Positions 53,512 through 62,282 of a stretch of DNA of 64,000 nt are shown here, in pieces. Source of the DNA: Fimbriimonadales bacterium (lineage in GTDB: Bacteria; Armatimonadota; Fimbriimonadia; Fimbriimonadales; ATM1); assembly GCA_026129745.1 (NCBI GenBank), contig JAHCHL010000014.1:19732-83731 (forward strand), read 5' to 3'. The notes beneath the pieces are model-generated. The model was given only the letters and a program-made list of their open reading frames with translations. It did not search any database and was not told the origin of the DNA. Position 1 is the first letter of the stretch. Every line of letters starts with the position of its first letter. The position numbers and the translations under genes are program-made.

Positions 53512-54804
53512 CTACTCGATGCCCGCTGCCTTCAAAGAGTAGCGAGCGTTTCGAAGATGATGATCGAGACTGAATATTTCGTCGATTTCTTCTTGTGATA
53601 GGCGCGAAACGACATCAGGATCCCTTGCTACTTCTGTCTTGAAGTCCGCTCCATCCCAAGCCTTCGCAGCGTTGCGCTGAGCAACTTTGTAAGCTTCTTC
53701 GCGAAGCATTCCCTTTCCAATTAGTGCGACCATGACGTGTTCGCTGAAAACGAGCTCCCCCATCATTTGGAGATTTGCTTTCATTTTCTCTGGAAACACG
53801 ACAAGACCCTTAAGAATGGTCGTCATTCGATTGAGCATGAAGTCTGCAAGCTGACAGGAATCAGGAAGAACTATCCGCTCGAGCGATGAATTCGTGAGGT
53901 CTCGCTCATGCCAAGTAGCAACACTTTCTGTCATCGCATGGGCGTTCGACCTGAGAACTCGCGCCAAACCGCAAACGGTCTCACTGTTCCATGGATTTCG
54001 CTTATGTGGCATGGCACTGGAGCCAGTCTGTCCAGAAGCGAACGCTTCTTGAACTTCATAAATTTCGGTCCTTTGCAGGTTGCGCAGTTCCGTCGCAAAG
54101 CGCTCAAGCGCTGCTCCGAGCAGTGCAATCGTGCTCAAAAAGTTCGCGTGCCTATCTCGGTTCACAATTTGTGTGCTGACAGGATCCACTTCCAACCCAA
54201 GATATTCGCAAACCTTCGCTTCCATAAGAGGATCGGTGTGGGCATGAATTCCAACGGCGCCGCTAACCTTCCCAACTGCAACTTCCTTCTTACACGCATG
54301 GAGTCGATCGATACTTCTCCGCAACTCCGCATACCAACCTGCAAGCTTGAACCCAAACGTAATCGGCTCTGCATGGATGGCGTGCGTGCGGCCGATCGCG
54401 GGAGTTTCTGCATGTTCTTTTGCGAGCCTGGCTATTTCGCCCGCGAGTCGCTCGGCGCTTTCGATCAATACGGCACACGAGTCGCGGAGCATCATGCCAA
54501 GCGCAGTGTCGATCACGTCATAGGAAGTAACTCCGAAGTGAAAATACTTGCCCGACTCCCCAACGTTTTCCGACACGTTTCTAACAAATGCCATTAGGTC
54601 GTGTCGCGTCTCCTTCTCTAACTCGTCGCAACGAACCAGATCGAACGTGGCTTTGGAAGCGATTTCTGCGAATGCTGCACTCGGAATATTGCCGAACTCG
54701 GCGTGGGCACGGCCGATTGCAAGCTCCACCTGCAACCACTTCTCATACTTTGCTTGCCGGCTCCAAATGGCCGACATGGCGGGCGTGCAATAGCGGTCGA
54801 TCAT
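53512..54804 (-). CDS. purB: Adenylosuccinate lyase
   Basis: A 430-aa homotetrameric lyase of the fumarase superfamily, acting twice in purine synthesis. It has HFGVTSYDVIDTALGMML, IGRTHAIHAEPITFGFKLAGWYAEL (catalytic His) and the signature loop GSSAMPHKRNPWNSE. The length is normal. It is the last gene of the minus-strand run dnaB-purD-unknown-purB. Confidence 0.96.
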   Translation of the reverse strand: MIDRYCTPAMSAIWSRQAKYEKWLQVELAIGRAHAEFGNIPSAAFAEIASKATFDLVRCDELEKETRHDLMAFVRNVSENVGESGKYFHFGVTSYDVIDTALGMMLRDSCAVLIESAERLAGEIARLAKEHAETPAIGRTHAIHAEPITFGFKLAGWYAELRRSIDRLHACKKEVAVGKVSGAVGIHAHTDPLMEAKVCEYLGLEVDPVSTQIVNRDRHANFLSTIALLGAALERFATELRNLQRTEIYEVQEAFASGQTGSSAMPHKRNPWNSETVCGLARVLRSNAHAMTESVATWHERDLTNSSLERIVLPDSCQLADFMLNRMTTILKGLVVFPEKMKANLQMMGELVFSEHVMVALIGKGMLREEAYKVAQRNAAKAWDGADFKTEVARDPDVVSRLSQEEIDEIFSLDHHLRNARYSLKAAGIE

Positions 54805-54828
54805 GTACGCCCAAGCGTACCCGTTGCG

Positions 54829-55764
54829 TCAGATCTTGCCCATCTCGCGAATACTGAATTCGAACGGAATGTCCGGAACGTCGAACCTGAATGAAGGGTT
54901 GCCGGGGCCGCACTCAGCAATAAAGTTTCCCTTGTCATCTAACACTGCAGTCGGGCCACGGCCGGACTGCCACCAAAGACTCATCTCAGGACGGCCAGAC
55001 TCCGTTTCGACTCGCGTGAATCGAATTGTGAATGCTTCAGGTTGAGCGGTCAAAGTGAACAACTTCGTTCTTTCATAGCTCGCGCGCTCTTCCGCTGCCA
55101 TGAGCCGTTGCTCCGCGATAGGCAGCCTTTCCGGTGATTCAACCCAGGCCCTGCCATAACTCACTCTGACCGTTCTTGGGCCGACAACGAACGTCCGCTT
55201 GCTCGAAAGACACCGAGCAGCAGCGGACATCGCATCGGTGTAAAGTTCTTGCTCAGACGGAGAAAGCGAATCAGATCCGGTTAGTAGTGATTCCAATGGC
55301 GCATCGACGGCCGGCCTATCGGCAAACCTGCTCCGCCATGCATCTGGGACTTCTCCGCCGAACTTCTTGACTGCCCACGAGTGGTTTTGCTTTACAGTCA
55401 AGACGCGGATCGATTGCATCTCGGCAATTTCCTCGACCGATTTGCCTAACCAATGATGCAAGTACAACGTGTCTCGCAAGTGGGCTTCGGACATCGATTC
55501 GACTTGCTTGGTAACTGCGATTGGCTCATCGATTCTCTGTCCGGAACCATTGGTTTTTGCAAGTAAGCAAGCTTGAAGCGCAACGATCTTGCATCGCGTT
55601 TCATCGTCTGTCGTTCCTTCAAATAGTCTGTGAAAAGCTTGTGCTTCTTGGCCATTCAGATTCCGTATAGAATCTGCAAGCGAACCTGGCCTAATGCCGT
55701 AAATCTCGGCAACAGCTGCAACTGTGGCCGCATAGTGCCGAACCGACGCCTCTGACGTACTCAA
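54829..55764 (-). CDS. Unknown protein with a sigma-region-4-like helix-turn-helix
   Basis: A protein of about 311 aa that I do not recognise. Its first 130 residues are helical; LHHWLGKSVEEIAEMQSIRVLTVKQNHSWAVKKFGG is like the helix-turn-helix of sigma region 4 (L..wlg.s..EIA...i...tVk.r...A...l). The C-terminal half is beta-rich (RTFVVGPRTVRVSYGRAWVESPERL; FTIRFTRVE; MSLWWQSGRGPTAVLDDKGN). I choose a TTG start at 55764, 13 nt after the purD stop, with AGGAG 10 nt upstream; in-frame ATGs up to 55875 overlap purD. It lies between purD and purB, so a regulatory role is possible but unproven. Confidence 0.6.
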   Translation of the reverse strand: MSTSEASVRHYAATVAAVAEIYGIRPGSLADSIRNLNGQEAQAFHRLFEGTTDDETRCKIVALQACLLAKTNGSGQRIDEPIAVTKQVESMSEAHLRDTLYLHHWLGKSVEEIAEMQSIRVLTVKQNHSWAVKKFGGEVPDAWRSRFADRPAVDAPLESLLTGSDSLSPSEQELYTDAMSAAARCLSSKRTFVVGPRTVRVSYGRAWVESPERLPIAEQRLMAAEERASYERTKLFTLTAQPEAFTIRFTRVETESGRPEMSLWWQSGRGPTAVLDDKGNFIAECGPGNPSFRFDVPDIPFEFSIREMGKI

Positions 55765-55777
55765 CTTTTTGCCACTC

Positions 55778-57022
55778 CTATCGTCCGATGTCCTTGCGGT
55801 AGTGCCACCGCTCATCGAACCTACCATCGATTGCTCCATAAGCCAACTCCACTGCCTCTTTGGCCTCCAAGGCAAGCCCTGTCACGTTAAGGACTCGCCC
55901 TCCTGCGCTGACGACTTGCCCACCCATTACAGACGTACCTGCATGAAAGATTATTACCTTCTCGGAGGATCTTATTTCAGGCAATGGAATGTTCTTCTCG
56001 TACTTACCCGGATAACCCCTTGCCGACAAGACAATGGTCGCAGAGCACTCAGGCCCCACTTCGAGACTTGGTATCGGTTTTCCTTCAGCAGCCAAATACA
56101 GGATCTCGCCCAAGTCACCGTTGATTCTCGGCATGATAGCCTGCGTCTCAGGGTCTCCGAAGCGCGCATTGAACTCAAGTGCCTTTGGACCTTCCTCAGT
56201 CAAGATCAGCCCGGCATATAAGGTGCCGATGTACCGATTTCCGGCTTCTGCAAAGAAATCCAAGATCGGTCTGATGAACTTTTCGGCCCATGACTGAAAC
56301 TCCTCTTCCTCAACATCGGGCGACGGCGAAATCGCACCCATGCCGCCAGTATTCGGACCCAAACCGCCATCAAAAGCCGCCTTGTAGTCCTTGGAACTCG
56401 GCAGTACCAAGTAGTCCAATCCATTGCAAAGTGCGATCAAGCTCACTTCCCGACCAACGAGCCGCTCCTCGACAACAATCAGTTGTCCGGCGTCCCCGAG
56501 AGAGCGATCGATCAGCATCGCTTTTGCCGCGCCGATGGCCTCGTCCTTATCGGTAGGAACGACGACGCCCTTGCCCAGCGCTTCGCCGCTCGCCTTCACA
56601 ACGACCTCGCGACCAGCCGAATACTCCGATTCTATGTAATCGCGTGCTTCATTGAATTCGCTGAAGTCTCTGTATTTGGCAGTGGGTATGCCCCGCTCGA
56701 TCATCAGCTTCTTTGCAAACGACTTGCTGCCTTCAATCTGCGCACAAACCGCGGAAGGTCCATAGACGGCATACCCTTTAGCCCTAAGATAGTCCGCTAT
56801 TCCTGCGATCAGCGGTCGCTCCGGCCCAAATACCACCAGATCAATCTTATCTTCTCTACAGATCGCTTCCAGCCGACCCGAATCGTCAATAGCTCCGTCC
56901 CGCAAAGCTGCAACTTCGCCAATGCCAGGATTCCCCGGAACGCAAAACACTTCGCATGTTTGGGCGAGCTTCCAGGCAAGTGCATGCTCGCGACCACCGG
57001 AACCAACGACGAGAACCCTCAA
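55778..57022 (-). CDS. purD: Phosphoribosylamine-glycine ligase (GAR synthetase)
   Basis: A 414-aa ATP-grasp ligase, second step of purine synthesis: VLVVGSGGREHALAWKL, VVFGPERPLIAG, KSFAKKLMIERGIPTA, VVKASGEALGKGVVV (ATP-grasp), RLVGREVSLIALCNG, and NTGGMGAISP with ALEFNARFGDPETQAIMPR. The TTG at 57022 overlaps the dnaB stop as TTGA with GAGG six nt upstream, which beats the ATG at 57040 inside dnaB. Confidence 0.95.
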   Translation of the reverse strand: MRVLVVGSGGREHALAWKLAQTCEVFCVPGNPGIGEVAALRDGAIDDSGRLEAICREDKIDLVVFGPERPLIAGIADYLRAKGYAVYGPSAVCAQIEGSKSFAKKLMIERGIPTAKYRDFSEFNEARDYIESEYSAGREVVVKASGEALGKGVVVPTDKDEAIGAAKAMLIDRSLGDAGQLIVVEERLVGREVSLIALCNGLDYLVLPSSKDYKAAFDGGLGPNTGGMGAISPSPDVEEEEFQSWAEKFIRPILDFFAEAGNRYIGTLYAGLILTEEGPKALEFNARFGDPETQAIMPRINGDLGEILYLAAEGKPIPSLEVGPECSATIVLSARGYPGKYEKNIPLPEIRSSEKVIIFHAGTSVMGGQVVSAGGRVLNVTGLALEAKEAVELAYGAIDGRFDERWHYRKDIGR

Positions 57023-58431
57023 GAATGACCTCGATCCCAATTCGTGAACAGCGTGTGCGCAGGAACAAAGGCAAGATGAACCGTGCGAGTCGGGCCATTT
57101 CTGTTCTTTGCGACAATAACCTCGACATCGACCGGCTTCGAAGTGTCGATGGGCACGCGAACGCCTTCTTCCGATTCCCCTCTATTGTAATAGTCTTCAC
57201 GATAAAGCAGCATGACGACGTCAGCGTCCGCCTCGATGGATCCTGACTCGCGCAAATCACTCATCAATGGACGCCGATCTGGCCGAGACTCAACAAGTCT
57301 CGATAGCTGCGACAACGCGACAATCGGCACATCCAACTCCTTCGCAAAGTTCTTCAAAGAACGAGCAATCTCGGATATTTGCTGTGTGCGATTCTCAGCT
57401 CGGCTTGGTGCTCGCATAAGTTGCAGATAATCCACGATGACAAGCGAAAGGTCTCCGGTCTTCGCCTTTAGCCTCCTGCATTTCGCTCGCATATCGAATG
57501 GACTGAGGTCTGAAGTGTCGTCAATGTAAATCGGCAAATTGTACAATCGCTCGACGCCATTCACAAGACCCTGATAATTCTCCTCTGGTATGCGGTTTCG
57601 CTTGAGAACATTCGAATCGACGCGACCGTGCGTGCAAATAAGCCTGCGTGTAATTTCACTTGCAGACATTTCCATACTGAATATTGCGACCGTGCCACTG
57701 GTCTTACGCGCTGCATTGACTCCGAAAGAAAGCGCCAAAGACGTCTTTCCAACTGCAGGCCTCGCTGCCAATATAACTAAGTTGCCAGGATAAAAGCCCG
57801 TCAAAACTTCATCCAAGTCGTGAAAGCCGCTCGGCAAGCCGTGCATCGCCTCACCGGTCTCCATAACATGCTCGATGTCGACAAAAAACTTCGAAGCAAG
57901 GTCGTCAATTGACTCAAAGTCGCTCCCAACTCTCCGATGCGCGACGCTGAATACGGCCTGCTCTGCTTGATCGACTTTTTGCTGAACATCCTTCGCAGGG
58001 TCATGAACGATTTTGATAATGTCTTGACCTGCATTCTGCAATCCCCTTAGAATCGCCAAATCGATCACGATCTGAGCGTAATACTCCGCATTCGACGCTG
58101 TCGGAACCGCTTCAGCCAATTCAACGATGTAAGGAGTGCCCCCGATCTTCTCAAGCGCACTGCGCGACTCCAACTCCGCTTTAACGGTCACTGCATCGAC
58201 CTGACGCATGCTCCGAGCGACGCTCGTCATGGCCCGATAAATCTCGCGATGAATCGGGCTATAAAAATCCTGCTCGCTGAGCATCGAAAGAAGCCGTTCC
58301 GCAGCCTCCTCGCTCATCATCATGGAGCCGAGCGCCGCAGCTTCTGCCTGCTCGTCGTGCGGTGGTAGACGGTCGTAAAGTGCGTCGGAATCGGGAGCTA
58401 AAGCCACTCCGCCATTATTCGACGTTTTCAC
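57019..58431 (-). CDS. dnaB: Replicative DNA helicase DnaB
   Basis: A hexameric replicative helicase of about 470 aa. N-terminal domain PHDEQAEAAALGSMMMSEEAAERLL; RecA domain with Walker A ARPAVGKTSLALSF, FSMEMSASEITRRL, Walker B DLSLVIVDYLQLM, SQLSRLVESRPDRRPLMSDLRESGSIEADADVVMLLYRE and the final AKNRNGPTRTVHLAF. The start is uncertain: GTG at 58431 overlaps the rplI stop, GTG at 58407 also is possible, and an open frame upstream reads through rplI. It follows rplI as in many bacteria. Confidence 0.94.
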   Translation of the reverse strand: MKTSNNGGVALAPDSDALYDRLPPHDEQAEAAALGSMMMSEEAAERLLSMLSEQDFYSPIHREIYRAMTSVARSMRQVDAVTVKAELESRSALEKIGGTPYIVELAEAVPTASNAEYYAQIVIDLAILRGLQNAGQDIIKIVHDPAKDVQQKVDQAEQAVFSVAHRRVGSDFESIDDLASKFFVDIEHVMETGEAMHGLPSGFHDLDEVLTGFYPGNLVILAARPAVGKTSLALSFGVNAARKTSGTVAIFSMEMSASEITRRLICTHGRVDSNVLKRNRIPEENYQGLVNGVERLYNLPIYIDDTSDLSPFDMRAKCRRLKAKTGDLSLVIVDYLQLMRAPSRAENRTQQISEIARSLKNFAKELDVPIVALSQLSRLVESRPDRRPLMSDLRESGSIEADADVVMLLYREDYYNRGESEEGVRVPIDTSKPVDVEVIVAKNRNGPTRTVHLAFVPAHTLFTNWDRGHS

Positions 58432-58990
58432 CGGAAATTGCTTCCGATTCTTGTTTCGTTTCAGAAGTACTTTCTGATGTCGATTCCGCCTCTTCCATCT
58501 CAGGCAAACGCTCCGTCGGCAATTCGATGCCGAGGTTGCCCTCTTCATCGGCGATCTCGAGCTTAATGGTCGCGTCGACATCTCGGTGAAGATCGATCAA
58601 AACTTCGTAAACGCCAATACGCTTGATCGGATGCAGCAGGGCGACCGTCTTTTTGTCGATTTCGACGCCCAAAGATTCCTTAATTCCAGCCGCAATATCA
58701 GCCGACGTGATCGCCCCAAAGAGTTTCGGCGAGCCTTTCGCAGTCTTTCCAACCAACCGAATCGTCTGCCCGTCGACCTTCTCTGCAAGCCCAGCCGCAC
58801 CGGCTTTCGTTGATGCCAGTTCCTCCGCGACCTTCGCGTTCTGCTTCTCCAGAAGTGCCAACGTGCCCTTCGTCGCAGGTACAGCGATCCCGCGCGGAAA
58901 CAGAAAGTTGCGCGCAAACCCGTCAGCAACGTTAACTACCTGCCCCTCTTTGCCGACCTTGGGCAGAGTCTGATTCAAAATCACTTTCAT
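58415..58990 (-). CDS. rplI: Ribosomal protein bL9
   Basis: A 191-aa bL9: MKVILNQTLPKVGKEGQVVNVADGFARNFLFPRGIAVPAT is the canonical N-domain, followed by the long connecting helix and the C-domain GSPKLFGAITSADIAAGI. The tail of about 40 residues is a Glu/Ser-rich acidic extension (ESTSESTSETKQESEAISGENVE) not found in short bL9 proteins. AGAAG precedes the ATG. It starts three nt after the MCE gene stop. Confidence 0.96.
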   Translation of the reverse strand: MKVILNQTLPKVGKEGQVVNVADGFARNFLFPRGIAVPATKGTLALLEKQNAKVAEELASTKAGAAGLAEKVDGQTIRLVGKTAKGSPKLFGAITSADIAAGIKESLGVEIDKKTVALLHPIKRIGVYEVLIDLHRDVDATIKLEIADEEGNLGIELPTERLPEMEEAESTSESTSETKQESEAISGENVE

Positions 58991-58993
58991 CTT

Positions 58994-60394
58994 CTATCGC
59001 CTTACGCCGAGTCCCACCAAGGCTTGGTTACGACCGAACAGGTCCATAACGCCAAAGTAGGTGTACCATTCCTTGCCCAGCCCGACACGGGCTCGGACAT
59101 CGAATTGCGGGTTGTTCGGATCGAACAGGTCGCCTGACAGCGAGAACCCTGGAAGGACGCGCCAGTCTACCCCAACGCCGGGCTTTGAGGCGAATATGCC
59201 GCCGCGCAAGTCCCCATATTTCAGCGAAGCGCCGTACTGCAACGTAATCCGATTCGTCTCGGTCGCGTCATAAACAGCCCCGTATACGAACGAGTCAGGC
59301 GTCAGCGGATACTTCACCGCCACGTCGGTACGAAACGCCCCCGCGCTCACATTTCGCCCGGTCTCCAACGAAATCGTAGGGCTTGGCAGCTTCAAGTCCT
59401 GAGGCAGCCTGTCCACAAAGTCGCTGACTTTGGCCAGGAGCTTCTTTGCCTCGTCAGCGATCTGTTGCGCGCTGTCTGCGAGCGCGATCGCCTTGTGGCT
59501 GACAACAGCCCCATCCGCTGTGATCTTCTCGGCATTCTCAGCAATCTTCGCCCCAGTGCGGGTGATGTCTTCGACGTTTTTCAAGGTCGTATCGATCGCG
59601 GCTCGGAGACTCGGATCCGATACCAACGCGCTCAACTCACCCACCATCTGGTCTGCCTTCTGCGCCGTCTGCGCCAAAGTCGATAGCATCAGCGTGATCT
59701 CCTCGCGCATCGCCGGATCGCCGACAAGCTCAGTGACCACCGATATGCCCCGCCGCATATCCTCTACGGCAAGCGACGCATTCACCAAAGCACCCTTCAG
59801 CGTTGAGCGATTCTCAGCGATTAGCCCCCGTGCGTCGTTCATTAGCAGCCCCACCTGCTTGATCGTCGCATCGGTCGTTGCCAGCAGCGTGTCTAGCCGA
59901 GAACGAAGCCCCTCGTCGCCCAGCAGGTCCCGAATCGCCTCCAAATTATCGTTCAACGCGGCGAGCGTACGGTCACCCTCCGGCAAAAGTGTCTGCAATA
60001 GCCCGGCCTTCATTCCCCTAAGCGTCCCGCCCAGCGCCATCCGGCCCGCCTCGACACCTCGCGCAGAGATAATGTCCACTCGCTGCTCTCCAATGCTGAG
60101 CAGGCTTGTGGGAATCAGAAGCATGGCGTCCGCCGGAACGAAGGTCCCGGGCTCCAAAGACAAGGTCATCTGCGCCGCGCCAGGTCCTTTCAACGTCACC
60201 TCGTCGATTTTCCCCACCTTCACGCCGGCCATCGTCACGATCGCACCCGGCTGAATATTGCTCGCATCCGCGAACTCGGCGTAATACACATCGCCCGGCT
60301 TCTCGAACAGGCTGCTCCCGACCAGCGTATAGCCCAACACGATCAGCGCAACGAACGAAACGACGAACAAACCGACTTTCCAAGCTGACTGCAT
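58994..60394 (-). CDS. MCE/MlaD-domain protein with a barrel-like C-terminal part
   Basis: A 466-aa protein. It has one N-terminal transmembrane helix (WKVGLFVVSFVALIVLGYTLVG), then one MCE domain (about 35-120: VYYAEFADASNIQPGAIVTMAGVKVGKIDEV; ALLIPTSLLSIGEQRVDI). Helical, coiled-coil-rich sequence follows over about 120-330. The last 130 residues are alternating strands (FVYGAVYDATETNRITLQYGASLKYGDLRGGIFASKPGVGVDWRVLPGFSLSGDLFDPN), as in an outer-membrane barrel fragment. MCE proteins move lipids between membranes. The combination in one chain suggests a bridge between membranes. No MlaE/MlaF genes lie here. Confidence 0.8.
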   Translation of the reverse strand: MQSAWKVGLFVVSFVALIVLGYTLVGSSLFEKPGDVYYAEFADASNIQPGAIVTMAGVKVGKIDEVTLKGPGAAQMTLSLEPGTFVPADAMLLIPTSLLSIGEQRVDIISARGVEAGRMALGGTLRGMKAGLLQTLLPEGDRTLAALNDNLEAIRDLLGDEGLRSRLDTLLATTDATIKQVGLLMNDARGLIAENRSTLKGALVNASLAVEDMRRGISVVTELVGDPAMREEITLMLSTLAQTAQKADQMVGELSALVSDPSLRAAIDTTLKNVEDITRTGAKIAENAEKITADGAVVSHKAIALADSAQQIADEAKKLLAKVSDFVDRLPQDLKLPSPTISLETGRNVSAGAFRTDVAVKYPLTPDSFVYGAVYDATETNRITLQYGASLKYGDLRGGIFASKPGVGVDWRVLPGFSLSGDLFDPNNPQFDVRARVGLGKEWYTYFGVMDLFGRNQALVGLGVRR

Positions 60395-60505
60395 CTTCTG
60401 CTCCTTGCTCTTACAGACAGTCTACATCTAACAAAGGTGGCTAACGCCTTCCTCCATACCCGCTCGCGTGATGCTAGTTAGCAAGAAACCGGCCGATATG
60501 CGGAT

Positions 60506-60683
60506 GGCCTAGATTTCCCCATTCAAGGTGACGTTTTCGCCTTGAGAATGTAAGAACCGGGTGGCACGGACAGATTCGATTGGAAGTCGATGCCGTCGAG
60601 ACATGGTGACGAATCTGCCCGTGCCACCCGAGGTCACGCCGCTAAGCAGTTTACGCATCCGGCACTAATCTCACGCACCCGGT
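60506..60683. repeat. REP-like palindromic repeat, copy A
   Basis: This repeat shares about 50 nt of upstream sequence with copy B (from GGCCT) and about 50 nt of downstream sequence with copy C (to CACGCACCCGG). Its core is an inverted repeat: left arm 60558-60577 and right arm 60611-60630 pair at 19 of 20 positions, beginning CGGGTGGCACGG. The stop codon and last three codons of the neighbouring TPR gene lie inside its right end. Confidence 0.8.
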
Positions 60684-61177
60684 GCCTTCCTCCCTAGGTG
60701 GCCATAGTCCTTTAAGATGCGTCGTCTCGCCTTCGGCGGCATCGTCTCTAGGATATCAGGAAGTGTGTGGTCAAGCTCGAGATGCTCTCTCCCTAAAGCG
60801 AACAAAAACCGGGCCTCCCACGAATCACCGACGGAAATGGTTGCGGCAGCCTCCATGAGCTGAATCTCCTCCCACTGAGCAAGGCCGGCGCAGCATCGCA
60901 ATTTCAGTAGTTGTGCCCCTGGATGCCTCGGGCAAAGATCAAGAACTTCATCAACAGCTTCAAGCGCGGCGATGAGGTCTCCTGCCTTAAAGTATGCCAG
61001 AGCAAGAAGAAATATCGTGACATTATGAGCAGGCGTCAGGACCCGGGCATGCTCCAATGCACGTACTGCAGTTCTGACATCGCCTTCTCTCAACGCACAG
61101 CGCCCAATGTCAAAGAGTCGCAAGGAGTCGTCACGTGCTTCACCCAAGAGCTTTTCTAGTTCGTCTTTCAATCCCAT
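60671..61177 (-). CDS. Small TPR protein, C-terminus formed by repeat A
   Basis: A 168-aa helical protein with two or three TPR-like units: SLRLFDIGRCALREGDVRTAVRALEHARVLTP and VTIFLLALAYFKAGDLIAALEAVDEVLDLCPRHPGAQLLKL. No signal peptide. The ATG at 61177 is preferred over an upstream one at 61216. The final residues PGA and the stop are encoded by the end of repeat copy A, so the original gene may have been longer. Function unknown. Confidence 0.65.
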   Translation of the reverse strand: MGLKDELEKLLGEARDDSLRLFDIGRCALREGDVRTAVRALEHARVLTPAHNVTIFLLALAYFKAGDLIAALEAVDEVLDLCPRHPGAQLLKLRCCAGLAQWEEIQLMEAAATISVGDSWEARFLFALGREHLELDHTLPDILETMPPKARRRILKDYGHLGRKAPGA

Positions 61178-61205
61178 ACTGTCCAAACGAACGCTCCCAG
61201 TATAA

Positions 61206-61454
61206 TCAAAGCCCATATTCCGCCGCTTCGTCGTCCGATATGCCGGCTCTTTTCTTGTAAGAGTTGGCCAAGCCCCTTGATGCCTCAGATAGAGATTGGT
61301 TCACCCACTTCTTGAGCGGGCTGGAGATGGTTGCAACTCCGGCCTCAATCTCGTCGACGAACATGAGCTGTCGCAATGCGTAATCGAAGCCCCCTTCGCG
61401 CCAGTTCTCAATGAAATAATATCCTTCGACCGCAACTAAGAGTACCGGCCGGGT
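61206..61454 (-). pseudogene. Gene fragment cut by repeat B
   Basis: About 80 codons read as protein-like sequence: RPVLLVAVEGYYFIENWREGGFDYALRQLMF and SLSEASRGLANSYKKRAGISDDEAAEYGL. Further upstream the same frame enters repeat copy B and the antisense strand of the RAYT gene, so the natural N-terminus is missing. I do not recognise the family. It lies directly before the TPR gene and may have been cotranscribed with it. Confidence 0.45.
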
Positions 61455-61567
61455 GGCCTGGTTTACCCCATCCAGTGTGACGGTTTCGCCACTACTAAAA
61501 CCGGGTGGCACGGACAGATTCTTCAATGACCTTCGGAAACGCATGGCTTCCGAAGAATCTGTCCGTG
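61455..61567. repeat. REP-like palindromic repeat, copy B
   Basis: The core starts at 61501 with CCGGGTGGCACGGACAG. CACGGACAGATTCTTC (61509-61524) is perfectly complementary to 61552-61567, and an inner stem CTTCGGAA (61531-61538) pairs with TTCCGAAG (61548-61555). The right arm lacks the CCACCCG end of copies A and C. It ends 24 nt before the RAYT start, as REP elements often flank their transposase gene. Confidence 0.8.
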
Positions 61568-61591
61568 AACTGCGCAGGGTAGCATCATCTC

Positions 61592-62152
61592 TTGGTGCAG
61601 AAGCACAAGCTTCGCAACGACTACAACGACCCAGGACATGCCCACGAGCTAACCTGGTCGTGCTATCGGCGAATGAAGCTGCTCCGAAGCGACATAGCGT
61701 GTCAACTAGTGCCAGACGCAATCGACAAGGCTCGTGTCACTCATAACTTTGCCGTTTGGGCGTTTGTATTCATGCCTGAGCATATTCACCTCCTTATCCA
61801 TCCCCGGGAATCGGAGTACGACATCGCGCTTATCAGAAAGGCGATCAAGCAAGGGGCATCGCAACGCGCCATTTCGCATCTGAAAAGACATAATCCTGAA
61901 GCGCTCGACCCACTCAAAGTGGTGAACTCTCAGGGACTTGTTTCCCATCGCTTTTGGCAGGAGGGCGGAGGATACGATCGCAATCTATTCTCGCCGAAAG
62001 CGATCCGTGCTGCGATCAGTTACATCCACACGAATCCGGTAAGGCGTGGGTTAGCGGAAAGCATTTTCGATTGGAAGTGGTCAAGCGCTCGGACGTTTCA
62101 TGCGGAGGGCGACTCACCGATCAAGATTGATGCGTGCGAAGTGATCGTATAA
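61592..62152 (+). CDS. REP-associated tyrosine transposase (RAYT, Y1/HUH family)
   Basis: A 186-aa Y1-type transposase of the IS200/RAYT group. The metal-binding HUH motif reads HIH in FVFMPEHIHLLIHP; the family box RFWQEGGGYDRNLFSPKAIRAAISYIHTNPVRRGL ends the domain. RAYTs cut and join single-stranded REP hairpins and are single-copy host-like genes rather than self-mobile elements. The start is uncertain: TTG at 61592 or GTG at 61595, both with weak ribosome sites. Palindromic repeats B and C stand directly upstream and downstream, the expected arrangement. Confidence 0.9.
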   Translation: MVQKHKLRNDYNDPGHAHELTWSCYRRMKLLRSDIACQLVPDAIDKARVTHNFAVWAFVFMPEHIHLLIHPRESEYDIALIRKAIKQGASQRAISHLKRHNPEALDPLKVVNSQGLVSHRFWQEGGGYDRNLFSPKAIRAAISYIHTNPVRRGLAESIFDWKWSSARTFHAEGDSPIKIDACEVIV

Positions 62153-62161
62153 CCGAAGGTC

Positions 62162-62282
62162 GTTCACGGACAGATTCGTTTGGAGGTTGATGCCGTCGAG
62201 CCATGGTGACGAATCTGTCCGTGCCACCCGAGGTCACGCCGCTAAGCAGTTCACGCATCCGGCACTAATCTCACGCACCCGG
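62162..62282. repeat. REP-like palindromic repeat, copy C
   Basis: The left arm (CACGGACAGATTCG, from 62165) is shortened, while the right arm 62211-62230 ends GTGCCACCCG. Everything from there to CACGCACCCGG (62282) is nearly identical to copy A, with one substitution seen. It begins 10 nt after the RAYT stop. Confidence 0.8.

Noticed and set aside
59430..60254. 274-codon open frame antisense to the MCE gene
   Set aside because: Very rich in Ser, Ala and Pro, no ribosome site, and the opposite strand encodes clear MCE motifs.
61206..61721. 171-codon minus-strand frame as an intact gene
   Set aside because: Its first half is encoded by repeat copy B and the antisense of the RAYT gene; only the part up to about 61454 looks like old coding sequence.
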